The position numbers were made by a program, and so were the translations under genes. Shown in pieces: positions 17,073 through 26,005 of a stretch of DNA of 64,000 nucleotides. This DNA is from Oscillibacter sp. MSJ-31 (GTDB lineage: Bacteria; Bacillota; Clostridia; Oscillospirales; Oscillospiraceae): the NCBI RefSeq assembly GCF_018918025.1, contig NZ_JAHLPT010000001.1, positions 310,001-374,000 on the forward strand, written 5' to 3'. Position 1 is the stretch's first letter. Each line of letters starts with the position of its first letter. The notes beneath the pieces are model-generated. The model was not told where the DNA came from. It made no database searches and saw only the letters and a program-made list of their open reading frames with translations.

Positions 17073-19760
17073 TTACCACCAATAGCGCGGCATCTTGGGC
17101 CGCTCATACGGCGTTTTCATCAGCGGAAGGCTCGTGCGCATCTCGCCGTCGAGCGCGAAGTACGCGCCCGCCACGGCGGGGGCCGTCGGAATGGTCGTGA
17201 TCTCGCCGATGCCGATGGCGCCGAAGGCCATGTCCTGCCCCTCCTTCTCCACCAGAATGCTGTGGATGGGCGGCACCTGATCGGCGCGGAACAGGCCCAG
17301 CGTACCGAACCTTGCGCTGGGGATGCAGTCGTAGAGCGGATAGTGCTCCGTCAGCGTGAAGCCGAGCGCCATGGTGACGCCGCCCTCGATCTGCCCCTCG
17401 CAGGAGAGCGGGTTGATCGCCTTGCCGACGAAGTGCGCCGCGTCGATCTCGCGGATCGTTCCGTCGTCGTTGAGCACACACACATGGGTGGCGTAGCCGT
17501 AGGCGACGTGGCTGACGGGATTGGCAACGTCCTGCGCGCCCAGCGGGTCGGTCTTGGCGAGGTATTCGCCGTAGAACTCCTGTCCCTCGAGCGCTCTCCA
17601 GTCCACGCTCGCCCCCTCGGGCAGCTCGGTGCCGACCGTGCCGCTGCTGTTGCCGCCGGGCAGCGATTCCATGCCCTGCCGGTGCGCGATGCCGGAATAA
17701 TCGGACACCCTCACATCGGCGCCCGCCGCCGCGAGCAGCTTCTGACAGGCCCGCCGGCAGGCTTCGCCGGTCACGAGCGTCTGGCGCGAGCCGGAGGTCG
17801 TGCCGGAGTCCGGCGCGTTCACCGTGTTGGCGGCCTCGTAGACGACATCCTCGCGCTCACAGTGCAGCATGGTGCAGACGATCTGCGTCAGCACCGTGCC
17901 GAGCCCCTGTCCGATGCAGGATGCGCCGGAGCGGATATGGAGCTTACCGTCCTTGACCGCCACGATGCAGCGGCCCGTATCGGGAATGCCCACGCCGACG
18001 CCCGCGTTCTTCATCGCGCAGGCGATGCCGACGTTCCTGTTCTGCTCGCAGATGTCCTTCACCGCCTCGAGCGTCTCCACCAGGCCGGTGGACGGCGGCG
18101 CGATCTGCCCGTTCGGCAGCGTCTGCCCGGGGCGGATGGCGTTGCGGTAGCGGATCTCCCACGGGGAGATGCCCAGCTCGTGCGCCATCTTCGTGAGCGT
18201 CATTTCCATGGCGTAGCAGGTCTGCGTCACGCCGAAGCCGCGGAACGCGCCCGCGGGCGGATTGTTCGTATAGTACGCCTTGCCGGTGATCTCAAAATTT
18301 TCGTAGTGATAGGGACCCGCCGCGTGCGTGCAGGCACGCTCGAGCACCGGGCCGCCGAGCGAGGCATACGCGCCGGTGTCGGCGACCACCTCGGCCTTGA
18401 CGCCCTGAATGAGACCGTCACGATTGCAGCCCATGGTGATGGTCACCTTCATCGGATGCCGCTTCGGGTGGACGAGCATACTTTCCTTGCGGCTCAGCTT
18501 CACCTTGACCGGACGGCCCGTGAGATAAGCGACGAGCGCCGCATGGTGTTGCACCGTCATATCCTCCTTGCCGCCGAAGCCGCCGCCGACGAGCATATTG
18601 GTCACATGGATCTTTTCCTTGGGAAGCCCCAGCAGACGGGAGACCTCCCGCGCCGTGTCGTAAGCGCCCTGATCGGTGGAGAGGATGGTCAGCCCGTCCT
18701 CGTCGGGATAGGCGACCGCGCACTCCGGCTCGAGGAAGGCGTGCTCCGTGTACGGCGTTTCGTAGTGATACATCAGCACATAGTCCGCGTCGCGGATGGC
18801 TTGATCGGCGTTGCCGCGGCTGACGTGCTTTTCGCACAGCAGGTTGCCGGACTCATGCACGAGCGGCGCAAAGGGCTGGGAGGCATAGGTCGGGCTGAAC
18901 ACCGGCTTGAGCGGCTCGTAGTCGATCTCGACGAGGGCCTTCGCCTGCTCCAAAGCCTCCTTCGTCTCCGCCGCCACAAGGCAGATGGCGTCACCGAGGT
19001 AGTGGGTGATCCTGCCGACTGGGATCATCGTGTCCCAGTCCTGCTGCAGATGGCCGACCTTGTTCTCCCCCGGAATATCCTCCGCGGTGTAGACGCCGAC
19101 CACGCCGGGCAGGGCCTCCGCCTTTTCCTTATGGATGGCAAGCACCCGCGCGCGGGGATATTTGCTGCGCACGGCGCCGGCATAGAGCATACCGTCCACA
19201 TACAGGTCGTCCGGATACTTGCCGTAGCCCTGCACCTTTTCCGCCACGTCCACGCGCACAGCGCGTTCACCGACGCCATAGCCTGTCTTTTTCTCCTCCG
19301 GCAGTTTGCCGCTGCGGAGGATCTCCGCCGCGAGCAGGATGCCGTCGATGATCTTCACATAGCCCGTGCAGCGGCAGATGTTGTTGCGGATGGCGAACGC
19401 CGCCTCCTCGCGCGTCGGCGCGGGATTCGCGTCCAGCAGCGCCTTGGCGGAGATGACCATGCCCGGGATGCAGAAGCCGCACTGCACCGCGCCGGCCTTG
19501 CCGAAGGCGTAGGTATATACGCCCTTCTCCCAGTCGGAAAGGCCCTCGACCGTAAGGATGGTCTTTCCCTCCAGCTTGTCCGTCGAGGGAACGCAGGCCT
19601 TCGTCGCCTTGCCGTCGATGAGGACATGGCAGGTGCCGCACGCGCCCTCGCTGCATCCGTCCTTGACGGAGGTGAGGCGCAGCTCGTCGCGCAGGAAGCG
19701 GATGAGCTTTTGATTTTTCTCCGCCTGCACGGTCTGTCCGTTCACGGTAAATGTCGCCAT
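17073..19760 (-). CDS. Fused [2Fe-2S]/molybdopterin hydroxylase (Se-dependent type)
   Basis: Fusion of 895 residues. Residues 1-150 carry two intact [2Fe-2S] motifs (KDGCSEGACGTCH, VQCGFCIPGM, ICRCTGY). The Mo domains from about residue 165 contain LVGGGFGGKEDM, GAFRGFGVTQ and SGASCIGQGLGT, and FGAIGIGEITT at the end with the catalytic Glu. The layout fits the family annotated as selenium-dependent molybdenum hydroxylase 1 or selenium-dependent xanthine dehydrogenase. The selenium in that family is a labile ligand, not selenocysteine, and no in-frame TGA is present. No separate FAD subunit is adjacent. Start ATG 19760 lies behind AAGGGAG. Substrate unknown; asparaginase follows 5 bases downstream. 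Confidence 0.85.
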   Translation of the reverse strand: MATFTVNGQTVQAEKNQKLIRFLRDELRLTSVKDGCSEGACGTCHVLIDGKATKACVPSTDKLEGKTILTVEGLSDWEKGVYTYAFGKAGAVQCGFCIPGMVISAKALLDANPAPTREEAAFAIRNNICRCTGYVKIIDGILLAAEILRSGKLPEEKKTGYGVGERAVRVDVAEKVQGYGKYPDDLYVDGMLYAGAVRSKYPRARVLAIHKEKAEALPGVVGVYTAEDIPGENKVGHLQQDWDTMIPVGRITHYLGDAICLVAAETKEALEQAKALVEIDYEPLKPVFSPTYASQPFAPLVHESGNLLCEKHVSRGNADQAIRDADYVLMYHYETPYTEHAFLEPECAVAYPDEDGLTILSTDQGAYDTAREVSRLLGLPKEKIHVTNMLVGGGFGGKEDMTVQHHAALVAYLTGRPVKVKLSRKESMLVHPKRHPMKVTITMGCNRDGLIQGVKAEVVADTGAYASLGGPVLERACTHAAGPYHYENFEITGKAYYTNNPPAGAFRGFGVTQTCYAMEMTLTKMAHELGISPWEIRYRNAIRPGQTLPNGQIAPPSTGLVETLEAVKDICEQNRNVGIACAMKNAGVGVGIPDTGRCIVAVKDGKLHIRSGASCIGQGLGTVLTQIVCTMLHCEREDVVYEAANTVNAPDSGTTSGSRQTLVTGEACRRACQKLLAAAGADVRVSDYSGIAHRQGMESLPGGNSSGTVGTELPEGASVDWRALEGQEFYGEYLAKTDPLGAQDVANPVSHVAYGYATHVCVLNDDGTIREIDAAHFVGKAINPLSCEGQIEGGVTMALGFTLTEHYPLYDCIPSARFGTLGLFRADQVPPIHSILVEKEGQDMAFGAIGIGEITTIPTAPAVAGAYFALDGEMRTSLPLMKTPYERPKMPRYWW

Positions 19761-19816
19761 AGCGGGGTCTCCCTTCCCAAACTTTTTGTTTGGACTGCTT
19801 ATTATTTTTCATTTTT

Positions 19817-19844
19817 ATTGTATCACATTCGTCCGAAATTGCAA
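19817..19844 (-). promoter_or_regulatory. Promoter of the fused Mo-hydroxylase gene
   Basis: On the minus strand TTGCAA (19839-19844) and TACAAT (19817-19822) are 16 bases apart, about 57 bases upstream of the start codon. Confidence 0.7.
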
Positions 19845-19934
19845 CAAAAAGACACACAAGCGTGATACTATTTAGAAGATAGCGCCGCTCCGTGCCGAAA
19901 GATTGAATTATATGTAAATCTTCTCCCTCCTCGC

Positions 19935-19963
19935 TTGACAAAAGCTGGCTTTTCCACTATGAT
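19935..19963 (+). promoter_or_regulatory. ftsH promoter
   Basis: TTGACA (19935-19940), 17-base spacer, TATGAT (19958-19963). The untranslated leader is about 75 bases and contains a GC-rich inverted repeat (GGCGGGCTCGCCC). Confidence 0.85.
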
Positions 19964-20043
19964 TTCCGTATCTTTTCCACGGCTGTGACGAGGCGGGCTC
20001 GCCCCTCCGCGCAGCCGTCCCATTCTATATTGGAGGGACGCTT

Positions 20044-21888
20044 ATGAAAGAAGTCAAAACCCCGAAAAAGCCTCTGATCTTCTACTACGCCGTCGCCATG
20101 CTCGCGGTATTTCTCTTCAATTTCCTTGCCATGCCGTGGCTCGCGCAGCACCAGATCAAGGAGGTGGACTACAACACCTTTGTCGAGATGGTCGAGCAGG
20201 GCAAGGTCGGCAAGGTCGAAATTCAGGAGCAGGACAACCGCATTCTCTTTACCGATAAGGACGAGACCGTTATCTACAAGACCGCCATGGTGTCGGACGA
20301 CGACCTCTCCGCCCGGCTTTTGGAGGCGGGCGTTTCCTTCAAGGGCGAGGAGATCGAGCAGACCTCGCTGCTCGTGGACATTCTCGGCTGGGTGCTGCCC
20401 ATCCTGATCTTCCTTGCCCTCGGGCAGTATATGTCCAAGAAGATGGCGGACAAGCTCGGCGGCAACTCGATGATGTTCGGCCTGGGCGGAAACAGCAACG
20501 TCAAGGTCTACGTCCAGTCCACCGAGGGCATCCACTTCTCTGATGTTGCGGGCGAGGACGAGGCCAAGGAAAACCTGCAGGAGGTCGTCAACTATCTGCA
20601 CGACCCCAGCAAGTATCAGGAGATCGGCGCTTCCATGCCCAAGGGCATATTGCTCGTCGGCCCTCCGGGAACCGGCAAGACCATGCTCGCCAAGGCGGTC
20701 GCAGGCGAATCGAACGTTCCGTTCTTCTCCATCTCCGGCTCGGAGTTCGTGGAGATGTTCGTCGGCATGGGCGCGTCCAAGGTGCGCGACCTCTTCAAGC
20801 AGGCCAAGGAAAAGGCCCCCTGCATCGTCTTCATCGACGAGATCGACGCCATCGGCCAGAAGCGCAGCGGCAGCCAGTACGGCGGCAACGACGAGCGCGA
20901 GCAGACGCTCAACCAGCTTTTGACCGAAATGGACGGCTTTGAGAGCAACAACGGCGTCATCATCCTCGCCGCCACCAACCGTCCCGAATCCCTCGACCCC
21001 GCGCTCACGCGCCCGGGCCGCTTCGACCGCCGTGTGCCGGTCGAGCTTCCCGACCTCAAGGGCCGCGAGGAAATTTTGAAGGTCCACGCGAAGAAGATCA
21101 AGGTCGCGGAGGACGTCGACTTCAACAAGATCGCCCGCATGGCCTCCGGCGCTTCCGGCGCGGAGCTTGCGAACATCGTCAACGAGGCCGCGCTGCGCGC
21201 CGTGCGCGCAGGCCGCAGGTTCGCCACCGAGTCCGATCTGGAGGAGAGCATTGAGGTCGTCATCGCAGGCTATCAGAAGAAGAACGCCATCCTCACCGAC
21301 CACGAAAAATGGATCGTCGCCTACCACGAGACCGGTCATGCGCTCGTCGCGGCGCTGCAAAGCCACTCCGCCCCTGTGCAGAAGATCACCATTATCCCCC
21401 GCACCTCAGGCGCGCTGGGCTACACGATGCAGGTCGAGGAGGGCAACCATTACCTGATGACGCGCGAGGAAATGGAGAACAAGATCGCGACGCTCACCGG
21501 CGGCCGCGCCGCCGAGGAGGTCCGCTTCGGCTCTGTCACCACGGGCGCTTCCAACGACATTGAGCAGGCGACCAAGCTCGCCCGCGCGATGGTCACACGC
21601 TACGGCATGAGCGAGGATTTCGACATGGTCGCACTCGAGACGGTCACGAACCAGTACCTCGGCGGCGACGCCTCGCTCGCCTGCTCTGCCGAAACGCAGA
21701 CGAAGATCGACGCGCTGGTGGTCGCGCTCGTCAAGCGCGAGCACGAAAAGGCCGTCAAGCTGCTCAACGATCATCGTTCCAAGCTCGATGAGCTCTCCAA
21801 GTACCTCTACGAGAAGGAGACCATCACCGGCGAGGAGTTCATGAAGATCCTGAATCTCGAAAAAGCACAGGATAAAACGCAGGATTAA
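20044..21888 (+). CDS. ftsH: ATP-dependent zinc metalloprotease FtsH
   Basis: Membrane-bound AAA+ protease of 614 residues. Two membrane helices (about residues 11-32 and 110-130) flank a small outside domain. The AAA domain has Walker A GPPGTGKT (206-213), Walker [13 protein letters not shown] and the second-region-of-homology RPGRFDRR. The zinc site is HETGH (428-432) with a distal Asp in the C-terminal helical part. It unfolds and degrades membrane and short-lived cytosolic proteins as a hexamer. The ATG follows TTGGAGGG. It is slightly shorter than many FtsH proteins because the C-terminal tail is short. It stands alone between its own promoter and terminator. Confidence 0.97.
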   Translation: MKEVKTPKKPLIFYYAVAMLAVFLFNFLAMPWLAQHQIKEVDYNTFVEMVEQGKVGKVEIQEQDNRILFTDKDETVIYKTAMVSDDDLSARLLEAGVSFKGEEIEQTSLLVDILGWVLPILIFLALGQYMSKKMADKLGGNSMMFGLGGNSNVKVYVQSTEGIHFSDVAGEDEAKENLQEVVNYLHDPSKYQEIGASMPKGILLVGPPGTGKTMLAKAVAGESNVPFFSISGSEFVEMFVGMGASKVRDLFKQAKEKAPCIVFIDEIDAIGQKRSGSQYGGNDEREQTLNQLLTEMDGFESNNGVIILAATNRPESLDPALTRPGRFDRRVPVELPDLKGREEILKVHAKKIKVAEDVDFNKIARMASGASGAELANIVNEAALRAVRAGRRFATESDLEESIEVVIAGYQKKNAILTDHEKWIVAYHETGHALVAALQSHSAPVQKITIIPRTSGALGYTMQVEEGNHYLMTREEMENKIATLTGGRAAEEVRFGSVTTGASNDIEQATKLARAMVTRYGMSEDFDMVALETVTNQYLGGDASLACSAETQTKIDALVVALVKREHEKAVKLLNDHRSKLDELSKYLYEKETITGEEFMKILNLEKAQDKTQD

Positions 21889-21892
21889 GCAA

Positions 21893-21919
21893 AAAAGCCG
21901 CCCACTCGGGCGGCTTTTT
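21893..21919 (+). terminator. ftsH terminator
   Basis: AAAAGCCGCCC / GGGCGGCTTTTT hairpin, 5 bases after the ftsH stop. Confidence 0.93.
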
Positions 21920-22002
21920 CGGCGAAAAACTCATGGATTTCCTGTTGTTCTTCCCATCGCGATGTGCTATACTGCCATCAGCAAAGAAAAGGAGGGATCA
22001 CG

Positions 22003-22227
22003 ATGGATCCTATTTATGAAATTGATCTGGACGTCTGTCCCCATTGCGGCGGCGTCGGCGCCATACAGGACGAACAGGGCTGGTGCGTCTATGTAGACTG
22101 CCTTGACTGCGGCTCGCACACCGTCCACGCCGCCTACGAAACGCCCGAGGAGCGCCTCGCAGCGGCCAAGCAGGTCGCGCATCTGTGGAACATCGGCAAG
22201 GTGATCCACGCCGGCGTCGGCGACTGA
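22003..22227 (+). CDS. Small Lar-like zinc-ribbon protein
   Basis: Acidic protein of 74 residues with one zinc-ribbon: CPHCGG near residue 11 and CLDCG near residue 32. A helical tail (EERLAAAKQVAHLWNIGKVI) follows. The pattern of two CxxC pairs, then a helix ending in W-N, resembles the Lar restriction-alleviation family seen in phages and bacteria. ATG 22003 follows a very strong AAAAGGAGGG. No function is proven; it may interact with nucleic acid or protein. It ends 10 bases from the convergent PfkB kinase gene. Confidence 0.7.
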   Translation: MDPIYEIDLDVCPHCGGVGAIQDEQGWCVYVDCLDCGSHTVHAAYETPEERLAAAKQVAHLWNIGKVIHAGVGD

Positions 22228-22237
22228 GCCGCGCCCA

Positions 22238-23200
22238 TCACCCCATAAAGACCTCGTCCGGCATCTCCGTGATCGCGGAGATGCCGCCGCTTTTTTCGGT
22301 GGAGCGTCCGGCGACGCGGCAGGCAAATTCCGCGATGCCGCGCAGCTCCGCCTCATCCAGCGCTGCGGGAGCCTTGCCGCTTTGGAGCAGCCTCCACACC
22401 GCGCAGCCGCCGAAAATATCGCCCGCGCCCGTGGTGTCCGTGACTGTCAGGCCCTTGAGACCGTCCACATGGCCCTGCGCCCTCAGGCTTGCAAACTCGC
22501 AGCCGTCCGCGCCGCAGGTCACAAAGACGAGCTGCGTGCCGAACCGCTCCCGAATGTACGCCGCGCCCTCGCGCGGTGAAAGGCCGAAGAGGAATTTCAC
22601 CTCGTTGTCGCTGAGCTTCACAACGTCGGCCTGCCTGAGTCCCCAGAGCATCTGCTCCCGCGCGCCGTCAGGGCTTCTCCAGAGCGGCGGGCGCAGATTG
22701 GGGTCGAAGGTGATGAGCTTCCCTCGTTCCTTTGCAAAGGCGACAGCACGCTGCGTCGCACCGCGCGCAGGCTCGTCGGTCAGAGAAAGTGTTCCGAAAT
22801 GGAACGCTTTTGTTTTTTCGATGAGCGAGAGGTCCAATTCCTCAGCGCGGAGCTGCGTGTCCGCGCCCGGCTTGCGGGCAAAGGAAAAGGAGCGCTCGCC
22901 GCGCGCGTCGAGCGTCACGAATGCCAGCGTCGTGAAAGCATCCTCCGCCACGACAACGCCGCGCGCATCCACGCCGACCTCGTGCAGCGTCCCGGTGAGC
23001 ATCGTGCCGAAGGCGTCCGCGCCCACCTTGCTCAAAAGCGCTGTCCTGCCGCCGAGCCGCGCGATGGCCGCGAGGAAATTGGCGGGCGCACCGCCGGGAT
23101 GCGCCGCCATGAGCGGATAGCCGTCCGCTCCCGTCCCCTGCGCCGTAAAGTCAATGAGCAGCTCACCGAGCGCAACAACGTCGTACTCCGTCCGCGTCAT
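22238..23200 (-). CDS. PfkB-family sugar kinase (fructokinase-like)
   Basis: Carbohydrate kinase of 320 residues. The N-terminus has the substrate-binding ALGELLIDF and HPGGAPANFLAAIARLG (PfkB signature 1); the C-terminus has TVTDTTGAGDIFGG (signature 2) with the catalytic Asp of GAGD. It resembles bacterial fructokinases, which make fructose-6-phosphate. ATG 23200 (after GGGGAGGG) overlaps the aroQ stop by 4 bases, so it is the last gene of the aromatic operon and translation-coupled. That location is unusual for a sugar kinase; the sugar is not proven. Confidence 0.85.
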   Translation of the reverse strand: MTRTEYDVVALGELLIDFTAQGTGADGYPLMAAHPGGAPANFLAAIARLGGRTALLSKVGADAFGTMLTGTLHEVGVDARGVVVAEDAFTTLAFVTLDARGERSFSFARKPGADTQLRAEELDLSLIEKTKAFHFGTLSLTDEPARGATQRAVAFAKERGKLITFDPNLRPPLWRSPDGAREQMLWGLRQADVVKLSDNEVKFLFGLSPREGAAYIRERFGTQLVFVTCGADGCEFASLRAQGHVDGLKGLTVTDTTGAGDIFGGCAVWRLLQSGKAPAALDEAELRGIAEFACRVAGRSTEKSGGISAITEMPDEVFMG

Positions 23201-23640
23201 CCTCTGCCCTCCCCGCGCTCGCACAGCAAATGCAGCGCCTCCAGATAGCCCGGCAGCCCGTGCCCGCGGATGGTCGCGATGCAGGCCGCGCGGATGTAGG
23301 ACACATGGCGGAAATCCTCGCGGCTGTCCGGGTCGGAAACGTGGACCTCCACCGTCGGGATGCCGACCGCCTTCACCGCGTCAAGCAGCGCGACGCTCGT
23401 GTGCGTATAGGCGGCGGGGTTGATGATCATGCCGTCCACCCGGTCGAAGTACGCCTGCTGAATGGCGTCCACCAGCGCGCCCTCGTGGTTGGACTGGAAG
23501 AACGAGACCTCCGCGCCCAGCCGTTCCGCCTCGCCCGCGATCATGCTCTTCAGGTCCTCGTAGGTCGCATGACCGTAAATTTCCGGCTGACGGATGCCAA
23601 GCATATTCATGTTGGGGCCGTTAATGACCAGAATTTTCAC
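23197..23640 (-). CDS. aroQ: Type II 3-dehydroquinate dehydratase
   Basis: Protein of 147 residues starting at GTG 23640 with KILVINGPNMNMLGIR, the family signature. The catalytic Tyr lies in EIYGHATYEDL, the His in INPAAYTHTS and the later VEVHVSD loop. It removes water from 3-dehydroquinate to give 3-dehydroshikimate (step 3 of the shikimate path). GGAGGG precedes the GTG start. The gene begins 20 bases inside the 3' end of the aroE-aroK fusion. The longer upstream frame visible here is overlap, not extra protein. Confidence 0.95.
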   Translation of the reverse strand: MKILVINGPNMNMLGIRQPEIYGHATYEDLKSMIAGEAERLGAEVSFFQSNHEGALVDAIQQAYFDRVDGMIINPAAYTHTSVALLDAVKAVGIPTVEVHVSDPDSREDFRHVSYIRAACIATIRGHGLPGYLEALHLLCERGEGRG

Positions 23641-24865
23641 AAAAATCCCTCCAGATCGCCTGCGCGGTCTGCTCGACCGTGCCGCTGTTGTCGATCGCGG
23701 CGTCGCGGAACCGTTCGTAGAGCGGCGCGCGCTCCGCCCACATCGCCGCAAGGTCCGCCCCCTGCGAGAGCGGACGGCCGTCGGTCGGCAGCAACTCCAG
23801 CGGACGCAGAAGCTGATAGATGCGGCCATTCTGGTGGAGCGCGGCGTAATTCTCCGGTGTTTTCACCACGCCGCCGCCCGTGAGCAAAAGCTTCCCGCTC
23901 AGCGCGCCGCACTCCGCCGTCGCCTCACGCTCGAGTGCGCGGAAGGCGGCTTCTCCTCCCTTGGCGAAGATCTCGGGAATGGAGCAGCCTGCCTTCTCCG
24001 CGATGCGCGCGTCGATGTCGATGGCCTCGCGGCCCGTCAGCGCGGCGAGCGCCGCGCCGACCGTGGACTTGCCGCTGCCCGGCATCCCGATGAGCACGAG
24101 ATTCGTCATTTCCCGCCGCAGCTGCGCGAGGATGCGCTCGTTCTCACGGTCGGCGATGTGCCTGTCAAAGAAGTGTTCCTCCGCCGCCTTGGCCTGCGCC
24201 ACCAGCATCGGAAGGCCGTCCGAGCTTGGAATGCCCAACTCCTCCGCCTGCAGCAGCAGCGCCGTGCGGCGGGGATTGTAGATCAGATCGAGCACGCCCG
24301 CGCAGGCGGGAAAGGCGGTCAGATCGACCGCCGCCGCGCCGTTGTTCGGATACATCCCGACCGGCGTGGTGTTGACGATCCGCTCCGCGTCCGCGTGACG
24401 GCCGAGGTTCGTATAGTTGTTCTCTCCCGAGCGGGAGATGACGACCACCTCGCGCGCGCCGAGCTTTTTCGCGCACGCGGCCGCCGTGCGCGATGCACCG
24501 CCGCTGCCGAGCACAAGCGTCTTCTTCCCCGCAAAGCCGATGCCCGCGCGCTGCGCCATGAAGCAGAAGCCCGCGGCGTCGGTGTTATAGCCATAGAGCT
24601 TTCCGTCCGCGCGGCGCACGAGCGTGTTGACGCTGCCGATGGCCTCCGCCATCGGGTCGAGCACATCGCAGTACGCTATCACGTCGCGCTTGTAGGGAAT
24701 GGTGACGTTCAGCCCGCCGATTTCCTCCCGCGCGAGGAACGCGCCCAGCTCCTCCGGCTCCAGCTCGATGAGGCGATAGTCCGCACAGCCGAGCGCGGCG
24801 TGAATGGGCGCCGACCAGCTGTGACCGAGCTTTCGTCCCAGAAGTCCGTAAACCTTCTCCCCCAT
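23621..24865 (-). CDS. aroE-aroK: Shikimate dehydrogenase-shikimate kinase fusion
   Basis: Two-domain protein of 414 residues. Residues 1-245 are shikimate dehydrogenase: YGLLGRKLGHSWSAPIHAAL (shikimate binding), GLNVTIPYK with the catalytic Lys, GYNTDAAGF, VLGSGGASRTAAA (NADP loop). Residues about 252-414 are shikimate kinase: LVLIGMPGSGKSTVG Walker A, DIDARIAEKAGCSI, LTGGGVV. It thus carries out two consecutive steps, dehydroshikimate to shikimate to shikimate-3-phosphate. Both active sites look intact. The fused order is unusual relative to the separate genes of most bacteria. It starts 3 bases after pheA ends. Confidence 0.95.
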   Translation of the reverse strand: MGEKVYGLLGRKLGHSWSAPIHAALGCADYRLIELEPEELGAFLAREEIGGLNVTIPYKRDVIAYCDVLDPMAEAIGSVNTLVRRADGKLYGYNTDAAGFCFMAQRAGIGFAGKKTLVLGSGGASRTAAACAKKLGAREVVVISRSGENNYTNLGRHADAERIVNTTPVGMYPNNGAAAVDLTAFPACAGVLDLIYNPRRTALLLQAEELGIPSSDGLPMLVAQAKAAEEHFFDRHIADRENERILAQLRREMTNLVLIGMPGSGKSTVGAALAALTGREAIDIDARIAEKAGCSIPEIFAKGGEAAFRALEREATAECGALSGKLLLTGGGVVKTPENYAALHQNGRIYQLLRPLELLPTDGRPLSQGADLAAMWAERAPLYERFRDAAIDNSGTVEQTAQAIWRDFCENSGH

Positions 24866-24868
24866 CGT

Positions 24869-26005
24869 TCACACCTCGGCGTAATTTCCGAGGAATACAA
24901 ACTCCGCGCAGCTGCGCTCCATTTCCTCGAGCATGGCAAGCACGCTCGGGTCCTGCACGCTTGCCTCCAGCTCAAGGAAGAACACAAACTCAAAATCGCT
25001 CCCCGCGACGGGGCAGGATTCGAGCTTGGTCATGTTGATGTCCAGCGCCGCGAGCTTGGAGAGGATCTCATAGAGCGCGCCGGGCTTATTCTCGAACGAA
25101 AGGATAAGGCTGATGCGGTTTGCGCCGGCGTAGATGACGGGGTCCTTCGCCACGCAGAAAAAGCGGGTGTAATTATTCTCGCTGTCCTGAATTTTGTCGC
25201 TCACACATTCAAGGCCGTAAAGCGCGGCGCAGGGATGTGAGGAGATGGCGGCCGCGTGGCGGCTGCCGCTCTCGGCGACCAGCTTCGCCGCCTCCGCCGT
25301 GTTGCCGCAGGGGATCACCCGCACGCCGGAAAGGCTGCTGAGGAACCTGCTGCATTGACCGATGGCCTGCTGATGGGAGTAGATCTCTGTAATGTCCTCC
25401 AGCTTTACACCGGGCATGGCCAAAAGCTCATGGCGGATGCAGAGTCTCGTGGAGCGCACCACGGAGAGCTGATGCTGCTGAAGCAGCGAGTAGACCGCGC
25501 GCACCGAGCCGTTGGAGCTGTTTTCAATGGGCAGCACGCCGAATTTGCACAGGCCGGACTCCACCGCGGACACCACCGCGTCAAAGGTCTTGACATACAG
25601 GATGCTGCCGCGCGGCAGCAGGCGGTCGCAGGCGACCTGCGAGTTCGCGCCCTCCACGCCCTGACAGGCGACAAGACCCGTCTGTGGGAAGACCGGGCCG
25701 CCCGCGGCGAGGGACTTTTCCACCCGCTCAGCCACTCTGGTCGGCAGGTCCACCAGCTCCGCCTGCCGCGAGCGCGCCAGCTCAAAGAGCGTGGAGTAGA
25801 GGTGATAGGCGTAGCGCTCCTTGTCACCGGCCTTGGCTGTTACCTTGGCAAGAATTTCGCGCTCGCGCTGCTTGTTCAGAATGGGCAGATGGTGCTCGTT
25901 CTTGTAGGCCGCGACCTCCTCGGCCAGCTCCATACGCTCAAGAAAGAGCTTCAAGAGCTGATCGTCCACGGCGTCGATGCGGGTGCGGATCTCAGAAAGT
26001 TCCAT
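24869..26005 (-). CDS. pheA: Bifunctional chorismate mutase-prephenate dehydratase
   Basis: P-protein of 378 residues. Residues 1-90 form an AroQ-type chorismate mutase helix bundle (IRTRIDAVDDQLLKLFLERM, KNEHHLPILNKQRE). The prephenate dehydratase domain spans about 105-285 (VACQGVEGANSQVACD, GVLPIENSSNGSV), and an ACT domain follows with RISLILSFENKPGALYEIL, which binds Phe for feedback control. It converts chorismate to phenylpyruvate. It overlaps aroC by 14 bases. The usual dehydratase TRF-type motif is present as NNYTRFFCVAKD. All domains are intact. Confidence 0.95.
   Translation of the reverse strand: MELSEIRTRIDAVDDQLLKLFLERMELAEEVAAYKNEHHLPILNKQREREILAKVTAKAGDKERYAYHLYSTLFELARSRQAELVDLPTRVAERVEKSLAAGGPVFPQTGLVACQGVEGANSQVACDRLLPRGSILYVKTFDAVVSAVESGLCKFGVLPIENSSNGSVRAVYSLLQQHQLSVVRSTRLCIRHELLAMPGVKLEDITEIYSHQQAIGQCSRFLSSLSGVRVIPCGNTAEAAKLVAESGSRHAAAISSHPCAALYGLECVSDKIQDSENNYTRFFCVAKDPVIYAGANRISLILSFENKPGALYEILSKLAALDINMTKLESCPVAGSDFEFVFFLELEASVQDPSVLAMLEEMERSCAEFVFLGNYAEV

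Noticed and set aside
17073-19760. Selenocysteine codon in the fused hydroxylase
   Set aside because: No in-frame TGA; selenium in this family is a cofactor ligand.
19957-21366. Minus-strand frame opposite ftsH
   Set aside because: Shadow of the FtsH coding sequence; no start signal.
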